DNA of 64,000 nucleotides from Scatophagus argus (lineage: Eukaryota > Chordata > Actinopteri > Scatophagidae): NCBI RefSeq assembly GCF_020382885.2, contig NC_058511.1:447501-511500 (forward strand), read 5' to 3'. Of this stretch, positions 1 through 17,965 are shown one piece after another (positions within the stretch are counted from its first letter, which is position 1; every line of letters begins with the position of its first letter). Below the pieces are notes generated by a model, which saw only the letters and a list, made by a program, of their open reading frames with translations, was not told the DNA's origin and ran no database searches. Position numbers and translations under genes: made by a program.

Positions 1-379
1 CTGCAAAGATATGGAAGAACCGCAGACAGCAGAACCACAACCGCACCGCAGGTTAGAGCCAACAGCACATCAACAGTTCACACAGTAGAACCACACCTGG
101 CAAAGAGCAGAACGGGCCTCATTAAAACAGTGAAGCTAACGCTAGCAGAGTTAGCACTGCATGTTGATGTCCTGTCGTATGAGTCTTTATTAAAATATTC
201 CATTATTAAACAACACATTCGTTTGGAAAAGTATGTTTCAGGGTTTATTTATTACAAAGTAGCCTCACTCAGAAGTGTCTCTCCTGCCCCCAAAAACAAA
301 GCATTAATTGCTTTTCTTGAGAGTTTATTGACAATCAGCTGACCAGAAAGTATCAGTCCTATCTGATATCTGAGTGAAC

Positions 380-1180
380 TAAAGTGACTCATGGAGTTCC
401 TCAGGGCTCGGTTCTCAGACCTCGTCTGTTCAACACCTACCTTCTTCAACCAGCTCAGATGACTGGATTTACCAGCATGTCCTCCATTTAAACGCAGTCA
501 GAGAGAAAAGTCAGCACAGACCACGAACCAGGTCAGAGATCCTGGTGTAGTCCTGGACTCAGACCTGAACCTTAACATCGCTGTGTTAAGACAAAAAACA
601 CCTCACTATCACCCTGAGGAGCATGTCAAGAACTAGAGGGTCCCTGAGATCTCTGAGGTCATTATGAGCCAGTACCCGTGTGTGGTGGGTCCTGGTCCAG
701 GGACCTGCTGTGGAGGCCAAACAGTCACTCAGTAACTTTTTATTGGCCTGATTCTCTGCTTTGTTTGTCTGCTTCCTCTCTTCAGTCACTGTTCAGCCAA
801 TCAGGGAGTGGGGGGGGGGCGACCCACAACTCAATCAAATCTGTGAAAGTGAAAAATAATTTGTGTGTCTGCTCCAAAATTAAAACTCTTCTACCAAGTT
901 TCATGAGCATCAGGCGGGTAGTTTTTCTGTAATCCAAACAGGACGGAAAACACGACATCCTTGGTGGAGGTAATTAAAGGACTTCTTCCTCGGTAGGATT
1001 GTTTTTATCCTCAGTGAGCTCAACGCTGTCCCCACAGACCTCAGATCAGACCGCTGCAGCTCATTCAGTCCTCACTAAGACCAGGACAGACCACATCACA
1101 CATCAGATCGGCTCCGGCTTCCTGTTTGTCAGAGAATTCAGTTTACAAAGAGCACTGAAAGGTTTATTTATGATTTAGTC
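380..1180 (+). repeat. Decayed non-LTR (L2-type) LINE remnant
   Basis: Around 390-450 the plus strand translates to a reverse-transcriptase signature (HGVPQGSVL, then LFNTYLL), the usual G-V-P-Q-G-S block of L2/CR1-type LINEs. At 530-580 a piece reads RDPGVVLDSDLN, like the segment after the RT domain of such elements. At 1050-1180 a further piece reads TRTDHITHQI, like the C-terminal end. The frames are broken, so it cannot code for an active enzyme. The flanks 1-379 and 1181-1376 show no gene I recognise. The missing 5' exon of the next gene may lie there or left of the window. The family name is an inference from motif style only. Confidence 0.6.
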
Positions 1181-1376
1181 ACGAAGCTGTCTGGGATCAG
1201 GTCTGCTTACTGTCCCAAGCTAAACCTGGAGGACCAGCTCTCAGAAAACTGCTTCTTCAAACCTCAGACTTCACTTTTCTGTTTGTCTTTCATTAATTTA
1301 TTCCGATCTTTTTCTCTGTAAAGTTTTGTCTGTCAACTATTTTCAAATCCTTTTTCACTGCCTCACATTCCATCAG

Positions 1377-4300
1377 AGGATGAACCGGACCGTGAGGGGG
1401 CTGTGCAGCAGGAGAAGGAGGAACAGTTGGAGGAGATCAGCAGGAGGCTGATCACCAGGGAGGAGCAGCTGTTCAGTCAGGTCTCCCCCAGTGAGGAGGA
1501 CGAGGACCAGCTGCACAAGGACTTCGAGGCTCTTAGACTGCAGTTATGGATGGCTGTCCACAACACCTTCACCTCGCCCTCCGCCTCTTTGCAGCACTTG
1601 GAGGTCCTGAGGAGCGCTGTGGCTTCCATCCAGCAGCAGGAGGTGCAGGACCAGCGCTGGGTGGGGCATCTGGGAGACCATGTCCCAGTGTGGCGTCCTC
1701 AGAAGTGTCTCAGCACTCACAACAGTCTGCTGCGGAACATGGTGGAGTCCAGACTGTGGAAGGCCACAGAGGAGGATTCGAGCGGAGCTGATGGACTGTC
1801 CTCACCTGTGAAGAAGGAGGTGAGTCCTCAGCACTTCAGCTGAAACCTCTTTTATCTCTAACTGACCAACCACAGTCCTCATTTTGAAAACACCACTTCC
1901 ACCCCCACCTTCTCTCTGAGCCCACCTGAGCGATGGGATTTGTAGCTGTGGTTGAGCCGACAGGTGTGTTGTATGAGAACTGATGTTAGTCCTGCACCTG
2001 TGCAGTTGTGCCGTATGGGGAAGCGTGTGAAGGAGGACCTGCTGGTGGTGGTGAGGACGGTGAAGGACTGCTACCCTCCGCAGATGGACATCGTCAACGT
2101 GTACGCTGGACTCTACCATCAGAGCTTCTCGGCCCGGCTGACTGAACTCGCTGCTTCTGACCTGGCAGCAGACGACAGGACCTACCTGCTGTTCTGGGTC
2201 AACCACTACTACCCACAGTGAGTCCACAACACAAACACACTCTGAACTTCATGTGAAACAACCATGTCTTCATGTCTGTGTGAGCTTCTGGCAGTCTTCA
2301 GAATTGCTGAGGGTGTAGTGGATGTCAGGTAGGTCAGGTAGGTCAGGGGGTCCTGGTCGTCCGTGATTTGGGCTTCAGGATGGGTTCTTAGAGTTTGGTT
2401 CGGTGTGGTCTGCTGGGAGCTTTTATATTTTTGCTTTGTGCAAATCACCAAAAATAAAATCTTTATTCATACAGCAGCTTTAAAATCAGATTTTAAAAGC
2501 AGAAGTAGGACACTCAGGAAGACAGCAGAGATGCGAGCCAATTAATGAGTTAAAACAAGAAGACAAAACTCAGCACAAACTGTCAGTAAAATAAATTCAT
2601 ATGAAAGCAACAAAAACAGTGCAAAAAGCAAAAAATCTACATCACATAAAAGTGTGTAACACTTTAAGAAGTGAGTGTTGATCCGGACTGGTTAGATGTT
2701 ATGAGAGGGTGAATCCACGTTTCACATGACATGTTGACCATACATGCAGGAATATGCAGAAAAAACGTGTGGACGATAAACACATTATACAATTATTACA
2801 TACAATAGTCTACAGTAAAAAGCAGTAATAACAAAATACTGTGAAGTAAATAAACAGCAGAATAGACTGATACGTGAATGTCAGTGAAGTGAAGCAACGT
2901 GTTTTCCGTGTCTGAGCGTTCGTCTCCTCCTCCAGTGACATATTAGAGCATGAAGACCTTCAGGGGAAGATAAAGACGGCCTGTCTGGGTTCCCTGCTGC
3001 TGCAGGACCATCTGAACCCTCTGGAGGACCAGTACCTGGCCCACAAAGAGGTAAAAACCAGCACACCGAATGGCACTGGGGTCAGCTGGTCTTCTCTGGT
3101 CTGAGGTCGATCTGTCCCAGCTCCTCCAACGCTATCTCATGGTTTGTGTTGGGTTATTTAGACGTTATCGTAATGTTTCTGGGAATAAAGGTCCAGGTTT
3201 AGAGAAGCTGAGCTGGACGTTCCCGTCCAGTGAAGCTGAAGAATCAGATGAAATGAAAACTCTGACTGGCGTTAAAAACCTCACAGTCCACAGGTTTCAG
3301 GTGCCACTTGAGGTGTAATCACTGACAGCAGCCGAACTCTCAGGCACAGGAAGGAAATTAAATAAAATGATGTGTTTCGACGACTTGTTTCCCTTCAGGA
3401 CAAAGTGAAGTCGTGGCTCAAAGCAGCTCTGAGGAAAGAAGAGGAAACCTGTCTGCGCCGCGGGAAACCTGAAATCATTGACCAATACTGCTTCAGTCCT
3501 CTGGCTGTAGATGTCATACAGGTGGGACACAGACCAGGTGAGACACAGTCAGTACAGGTGGGACACAGACCAGGTGAGACACAGTCAGTACAGGTGAGCC
3601 AAAGTCAGCTCAGGTGAGATAAATGGAACACAGATTAGATTAACACTAACACACAGAGGTCAGAACAGGAGCTCTGTATGAAACACTATGACATACCTGT
3701 AGAGCAGGTGATTTCAACAGGTGTGCAGCAGGTTTACCTGGATTGTGAACCATTAGCAGCCTCTGTATATTCAGGGTTTGTGTTTCCAGATGATAAACAG
3801 CTCACTGACCGAGCTCAGCTGTGTGATCAGAGACCAGAGCAAAGCTCAGAGGATCACAGCTCACCTGGAGAACTTCCTCAGCAGGTAGCCCTCGCCCACT
3901 GGGCACACGCACACGAACAAAGCGTCTTCATGCAGATGTTTGTGTATGAGTAAAACGCCGTGTGTTTCAGCTATAAGAAGCGCGTGGAGGAGTTTGTGAA
4001 GGGAGGCCACAGCGACACCCAGTCAGTGATCAAAGCTCACCTGGTGTGCGAGCAACAGTTCAGGTACGGTTACCTGCCAAACACTAAACACCATCATCTT
4101 CTCCCCACACCGTCTCATCAGCCGTCTAACATCCTGTGCTGAAGGATTTGTTGAAATGTAGGAAGTAAGTGTGAGATGAGACAGGTAGAGGGGCGGTGAG
4201 GGCTGATCGGATGCTGTGATTCCCTCCTCTGATTGGTTCTCTGTGCCTGTCCTCAGGGATTACATCACAGGTCAAACAGGAAGTCTGTCGGAGCAGCAGA

Positions 4301-6528
4301 GACGCCGCTGTCTGGACACTCTGTCTGCCCTGTGGGATTGTGGGTACAGAAGTTTAACCTGTCCCATTCACATCCAGCTGAAGGTACAAATACTGCAGTA
4401 CTGAGTACTGATGGTACTGCAGTAACTCTAAAGGTGAAGGTCTCACCTTCTCCCCATCATTTCATCTACATAATCATTTCTGCTTGTGTGCTCAGGTGTG
4501 TTTCAGTCATCTGTGGACGTCTGGCTGGCTTGACGGGTCGCTTCCTGTCGTCGATTCTCTGCTGGACTCACTGAACCAACAGCTGACCGACTTGACTGAC
4601 CTGAAGCCGGCCTGCAGACAGGTGAGACGGACTGTTTACCTGTCGGTTTACTGCCTCTCCGCCTGACTGACTACCTGCCTGTCTCTCTGCCTGTGTGCAG
4701 TCCCTGCTGAGTGTCCTCCATCAGGATGTGGTTCTTCGGTACGTGAAGAGGCTGATGAAGAGCAGGATGAAGAGCAGAGAGCAGCAGGAGGGCGGAGCTC
4801 AGCGAATGATCGAAGATGCACAAAAGATAAAGGACTTCTTCAGCAAGGAGGTGAGACGTGCGCAGCGTCGGGTCTGCCGTCTGAATCCGTCCTGAACCAG
4901 GAAGTGAGATCCTGTCTCACAAAAATCTGCTCCTTTTCCCCGACACATTCAGCAGAAACACCTGCACAGGTGTCGAGACGCAGTCCTGCAGGCGTCAGTG
5001 CTCTGATCAGCACTCACACCGTCTTTGTGTCCTCAGGGCTGCTCAGAGTCTCTGTGGCTGGCCGAGGTGCTCTGTGGCCTGGCCGAGATCCTCCGTCTGC
5101 GGGATCCTAGAAGTGTTCAGCTGGAGATGGTCAGCATGGCCCAAAGGTTCCCCGACCTCAGGTACAGACGGGCAGATGGACGGACGGACAGGCGGACAGA
5201 AAAGATTTCTCAACTAAATTTTAATCAGTATGGCGGTTGGATGCTTTTTTCAAATCCGTTGCTATGGTAACAGAGAAGCCTTGTAACCGGGATGTTGACA
5301 GGACGTCGCAGTGGCAGTCTGTGACGGTCTGTGGTAGTTTGTCACAGTCTGTGAGAGGTGATCGTTTCAGTTTTGTCTGTCACACTTTCTTTTTGAACTC
5401 GTCTTTCTTTCTCTATTTTAGCTTCAGCTCTTTTCAGGCTAAATGTCAAAGAGGAAGTGAAAGAGTGACTCGGGGCTGATGAATCGCAGTTCATTCATCG
5501 CTCTCACCCACCAGCCGAGCTCTCACTGGACGTTTGCTGGTGATGTCACCTCAGTTTAACATTCACATCACAGTAGTGAGGGGAAACACACCAAACCACA
5601 TTTTGCTCTGAAGACTTTGTTTTCTCATCTTCCTCAAATCCAAACAAAGTTTCTGTCACTTTGTGACTGACAGGGGAAGTGAGGGTCAGAACATGTAATG
5701 TTTTGTTCTGTTTAAGAGAGGAGGGAGGATTTACTTTAGTTAAGAAAGTAGAGAAAAGTACACAAATAAAATAAAATATTACTTTTAAAAACATGCAAAG
5801 GCAGAGAGTTTCTGTCTTTCAGAACCGAGTTGCATCTGCGGGTCAACATGATGTCATGTTCACAGTTCATGGCGTGTGTGTGTGTGTGTGTGTGTGTGGG
5901 TTTCATGTGAAACATATCCATTATGTTAGATGCATCATGTTTCAGCCTCCAGCAATAAGCCGGAGCAGAATGAACACATGACAAAGACCGTCCGAAGAAA
6001 CGGGCTGAAAATGGTCCTTGTGTGTTCTCATATGCAAACACTGGATCTGTGACCTGAACCAGCAGTATCAATAACACCTGGTTGCTATGGGAGATGGCAG
6101 GTGTGGCCAAGCGAGGCTCAGGTGTCAGCGTGTTGGCAGAAACGTGTCCTGACTTTACTCCGTTTGCGCTCTTCAGACGTCGCAGTTCACCGCTGACATG
6201 TTGACTGTTGACACGTTGGCCGTCTTTTCCTCCTCTTTAGCAGACCTTCATTCATGTTTGTCTCATTTTAAGGATGTTCTGATCAGTTATTGTTGTGCTG
6301 AGTTTTAGTGATTGCTCCTCTGTGTCGTGTCTCCTCAGTGACGCTCACGTGTCCGCGCTGCTCTCTCTGAAAACCGGCCTATCAGCTGCTGACGTTCGCT
6401 CCATCAGGCAGAGCGTGGAGGAGAACCGCCACCCGCATGTCCCCACCAATCACAGCCCTCTGTTCTTCTCCAGGGTCAAAGTTAAATGGATCAATAATAA
6501 GATCAATCAGATGGGGCTCAAGACCTGA
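1377..6528 (+). CDS. Sec6-domain protein, TNFAIP2/EXOC3L4-like (5' end missing)
   Basis: Eleven exons can be joined in phase: 1377-1819, 2006-2217, 2936-3050, 3399-3521, 3790-3884, 3971-4063, 4257-4383, 4496-4621, 4701-4850, 5037-5161 and 6339-6528 (TGA). They give about 598 residues. Exon 1377 opens in mid-frame after an acceptor with an acidic stretch (DEPDREGAV), so at least one upstream exon is missing. The protein starts with a Glu-rich helical segment (EEQLEEISRRL). The rest has the helical character of Sec6/EXOC3-fold proteins, and the last exon (DAHVSALLSLKTGLSAADVR) matches the C-terminal Sec6 pattern. Family members bind exocyst partners and Ral-type GTPases; TNFAIP2 (M-Sec) promotes membrane nanotubes. 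TNFAIP2 and EXOC3L4 both lie near MARK3 in human 14q32, and I cannot decide between them. No membrane segments or catalytic motifs are visible. Confidence 0.82.
3522..3593 (+). repeat. 36-bp tandem repeat that copies a 5' splice site
   Basis: Two perfect 36-bp units (3522-3557 and 3558-3593) start exactly at the donor of the exon ending at 3521. Each ends in TACAG, so each copy recreates an exon-like end followed by GT. A third donor-like GTGAGCC follows at 3594. The units are open in the frame of the upstream exon, so use of a later copy would add 12 or 24 residues without a frameshift. Confidence 0.85.
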
Positions 6529-8133
6529 ATTGTTTTAGTATGTTAGCGTGTTAGCGTGTTAGCATGTTAGAGACCAGCAAACAGTATTTCGTGTGTAGTG
6601 TGTTCCAGTGTTGCTGCTTTATCAGTGTTCTGAAAATGGACAAGCTTAAGATCTCATGGAAGAACATGAAGACAGCCACTGCAGCTCAGATGGAACCTGG
6701 TGTTACTGTTCAGTCTCATGTGGTGTTCCTCAGGGTTCAGTCCTGGATCCTCTTCAGCTCCATTTGTAACACTAATTTGAATTGTTTTTCATATTTGTAG
6801 CACTTTTCACCCAGACAGAAACACAGCAGAAACAAACAGCAGTGAAAGAAGGATCCACGTTCTCTGAAGTCCTCCTCTCCAGCAGAGCATATCAGATCCT
6901 GATATCAGATCCTCATGTGTTGGGAGCCCTGTCCTAGGAGAACCAGGACCTCCAAGCAGCTTCCTGAGCTCACACAAACAGCCTGTTTCAGCTTTGTCCC
7001 TGAGGCTTTTTAATGAGCTGATTCAGCTGAAGGGGGAGGAGGATTTTCATCTTCATCCTTCAGTTTATCACAGACATTCAACACATCTGGACACAAGCTG
7101 AAGCTGGCAGACTGACGGAGTGCATTGAAAATATTCACGTCTTGCAGATGATGTCGTGGAGAAGAAGCATGAAGTAGACCTTGAATTGGTCCTTACATAC
7201 AGTATTTGTGTAAATTTAATTAGTCACATTCTGTTGCTGTATATAATTTGCATTTTTGTGCATGTCATGAAGGTGAAGCTGAGATTTCAGCCTATTTGTC
7301 ACCCATTAACAGGAAATAACAGCTCATCTTTATATTTCTTCACTTCGCTCATGTATCTCCTTCTGGCATGTATTTTATGTGATCAGTGCTCGGATTCTTT
7401 ATAAACAGCAGGAAACAGCTTTTTGTTGGTGAATTTCTGTTTATGAAAATTTGCTTCAATCATTATATAAGTCTGTATTGTTCACAAACAACAGCTGATT
7501 GTTTACTGATCAGTGATAAACAAACACTTCACTGTCTTCTTCTTTTTACTGAATCAGGAGCTTCTCTGCTGGTGTGACTCTTTATTTCCCCCTGGGTTTA
7601 AATGAGATCAGATGTTTTCAGAGCTTCTGGTTCAAATCACATCACTGCAGATTCCTGAACACTCATCAAACTCTGTAAGAGTTTCCATCTGCGTGCGTGT
7701 GTGTGAGAATTAGTTGCAGATGGATCAATATGTCTGATCTGACTGACCTCCACAGTCTGGAATCTGATCAAGGGCCTCTGTAAACCTATCAATGACCCCT
7801 GGTCTTTTCGAGGACCTTAACTGAGTTTGAACAGGAGACAAACCAACATGTCCTGAGGTGTGCGGATGTGGGCGATATTGACTTTCAAAGTTTGTAGATC
7901 TCTGCTGCCCCCTGCTGGTCACATGAGCTCATGTCTCTGAGAGGATCAGTTACATCATGTTTACTTTGCATTTAGTATCAGCCACATTTTAAGCTGTTTG
8001 CACAAGTTTGACAGACTTTGAAACAGCAATGCGTACTTTTCAACCACGTTACTCAACCACCAACTAATCAGTGCCTACAGTTAATATGTATAACGTTGAG
8101 ACTTCATCAGCCTCCGCTCTCTTACATTCCACC

Positions 8134-8189
<56 letters not shown>

Positions 8190-8349
8190 TGAACACCTTG
8201 TATTAATTTTGAGCGATTTTGTATTACACCGTCCACACTTTCTGTCCAGTCACCCTAGCAACAATTAACGCCGCCGCGTTGTCTGACTAACCAATCACGT
8301 CTCACGCTGTCCCTGACCTCACATCCTGTCAACACGCTGGGTTTGGTTG
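6529..8349. other. Intergenic region with a LINE fragment
   Basis: No gene is recognised between the stop of the Sec6 gene and the mark3 upstream region. At 6721-6755 a short plus-strand piece reads GVPQGSVLDPL, the reverse-transcriptase motif of L2-type LINEs. The rest (6760-8130) is AT-rich, non-repetitive by eye and full of stops. No clear polyadenylation signal for the upstream gene was found within about 250 bases of its stop. Confidence 0.5.
8137..8184. repeat. (TA)n microsatellite
   Basis: About 48 bases of uninterrupted TA dinucleotides, roughly 650 bases before the mark3 start codon. Such runs are polymorphic and easily melted; no function is visible. Confidence 0.97.
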
Positions 8350-8830
8350 GTCCTCCATCTTGGCTGTGGCTAGCGGACTGTCTAGCAGAGAGTCTCTCCG
8401 AAGAGGAGAGGCTGAACAAACGCAACCGCTGCACAGCCAAAGGAAGCAGGACTCCCCTTCAGAACTGACCCGAACTTCAGACCAGCAAGCAGACCTGGAC
8501 CCGCCCTGGTCCCAGAATCACACACAGACCCGGTTCTGCCGGGCTGCCACAGGCTAGCCGGCTAACTTAGCCAGCGAAGAGGAACTGTTGCTTCGGTTTA
8601 GTTTGGATCTATGTCTGTTAAAAACAGCCGGACAAGAAGCCGTGTCAAACCGAGTCGGGCCAGAAAAGAAGGATCCAGGACTGAGACCAGTGATGCCGGG
8701 TGATAGTCTGCTCAGATAAACCAAACCTAAAGTTACACCAGCCCGCAGACAGTCCTCCAAGTTTAGGCAGGTGTTCCGGGGCGTACAGGCGGCTTCATGA
8801 CCGAACGTCCCTCACACTGACCCGGGTAAC
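8350..8830 (+). promoter_or_regulatory. mark3: Presumed mark3 5' UTR and promoter region
   Basis: The bases before the mark3 ATG are richer in G+C and CpG than the AT-rich intergenic DNA to the left, as expected for a housekeeping kinase promoter. No TATA box is evident. There are several CCAAT-like and GC-rich words, but none that I can place with confidence. The transcription start is not determined. Confidence 0.35.
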
Positions 8831-16201
<7,371 letters not shown>

Positions 16202-16727
16202 ACAGGTAGAGAGATGGGTCAGAGAGAGACAGACAAACAGACAGGTGGGAGAGAGACAGAGAGAGAGACGGGTAGAAACAGAGCGACAGCAGGAGGTAAA
16301 CATGTTACTGATGATGTCACTGTCATGTCTGTCATTAAAGCGCTGTTGTCTGTCTGTCTGTCTGTGTGGGGTTTCCTGCCCCCAGCAGCAGGGGCTGCTC
16401 ACACTTCTACATGACTGCTGCAGAGGATCATGTGACCTTGAGTCCAGTGTTATGAAGAGAACACAGGAGCTGATGTACGTTACTTTTATTCTGAAAGACT
16501 GAGCTGCAGGTGTTTGACCCAGCCCGTGTGTGACTCTTCCAGTTGGTGGGCAGTGGGTGGAGCCATGAGGTGGCTGTGGATGTAAATAATTTGTCAGACA
16601 CAAATGGTTTTCATGTTGATTTGTTTCCTCTTTTGTACATGTGAGCAGTCAGCTGATTGACAGCTGATCAGCAGCTGACTGCTGCTGTTGTTGTTTGTTA
16701 ACTGAACCTCAGGTTCGTTTGTGTCTC

Positions 16728-16733
16728 ATTAAA
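16728..16733 (+). promoter_or_regulatory. mark3: Likely mark3 polyadenylation signal (ATTAAA)
   Basis: ATTAAA lies 527 bases after the mark3 stop and is followed within 50 bases by TG/CT-rich sequence. It is the first good hexamer in the 3' UTR. Later candidates near 17320 cannot be excluded. Confidence 0.55.
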
Positions 16734-17659
16734 CGCCTTGAACGCAGCACAGCTTCCTGTCTGATCTGACTGTTCTTTGACCTGCAGTGAAACTACAGGA
16801 GCCCGAAGGAGTCAAGGTTGAATCAGTCACCGAAACACTTTGTGACGCCTCATTTCTACACAAATGTGTGGACTTTAAATGAAAATGACGTCCAATCAGA
16901 TAAACCTGAGCAAATCTTGTTGTCGTGGTAACCATAGTAACCAGCCCTGAGGTTTGGACAGCTGATGGGATCTGATCTCCAAACGTGGTTTGAATCAGAG
17001 ATGAACATGTGGCTTTTCAGTGAGGGTTTGATGATGTCACAGTGGAGGGCGGAGAGTTTGCATCTATGGAGAACCTGAAGGACCAAACTTTACTCTTAAT
17101 ACACCCAGTCAAACCGGTTTTACTGATACTGTGATTTAATTTAAATGCTTATGTCTAGAATGTAAATGTGAATGAACTGGACCAATCGCGGTGCTTCTCT
17201 TCACATGACCTCCTGCCTGCACCAACTGTTTATTTATTGATTTGTTTACAGGTGAGTCTGTGACATCAATGACTCATCCTTGTCCGGCAGCATAAACTGC
17301 AACTGTTGCTGATCAATAATCAATAAATCAAATAAACTGGATATTAGTTCCAAAGTCAATCCCCCCCTGAATAAGCTGAGTTAGTTTAGTTACTCGTCTT
17401 CCCACATGTTGTGTTGTCATTAAGCCGTTTGCTCTTAATGCTGCTCGTGAGCTTTTGACTGAACTGTTTTTGTCCTTAAAGCAAACACATGAAGAAGAAC
17501 ATCTGAGCCTTTGGAAGCCACTGTGTGTGATTCAACTCTTCGTGAGGTCAGTGAACGCCCCGCACGTCTCAGTTCAGATGTACAGCAGCTCTGGAGACTT
17601 TCAATATGTTTCTACTGAGTTGAATTACATGTATGATTACATTCACTCTGTGCAACACG

Positions 17660-17693
<34 letters not shown>

Positions 17694-17739
17694 GAATGAC
17701 AGGCGAGTAGCAGCAGGTGTTGAGTTCAGGCCCACAGAC

Positions 17740-17745
17740 TTTATT
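17740..17745 (-). promoter_or_regulatory. ckb: Likely ckb polyadenylation signal (AATAAA, minus strand)
   Basis: TTTATT on the plus strand reads AATAAA on the ckb strand, about 220 bases after the ckb stop. It implies a short 3' UTR and an untranscribed gap of only about 1 kb from the mark3 3' end. Confidence 0.65.
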
Positions 17746-17880
17746 AGATATTTCAGGTGTTAGAGGAGTCCAACAGGTGGAGACAGGAAATAGAAAATCC
17801 TTCACATGTTGGAAGACTGAAGTCTAAACTGAGCGGCTCTAAACGTCCCGCAGCTTCAGGACGGTTTCTGATTGGTTACA

Positions 17881-17945
17881 GTGAGGGGGGGGTGAGGGTG
17901 AGGGGTCGTGAAGGGTGGGGGGTGGTGGGGTGGGGGGAGGGTGTC
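17881..17945 (+). repeat. G-rich tract opposite the ckb 3' UTR
   Basis: The plus strand carries many runs of three to eight G separated by one to four bases, enough for several four-run G-quadruplex registers. It lies between the ckb stop (17966) and its polyadenylation signal. The G strand is therefore the template for ckb, and the mRNA would be C-rich here. Confidence 0.8.
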
Positions 17946-17965
17946 AGAGGTTACAGAGACACAGT

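Noticed and set aside
1802..2227. 141-aa minus-strand frame
   Set aside because: Antisense of the Sec6-gene exon 2006-2217 and its intron.
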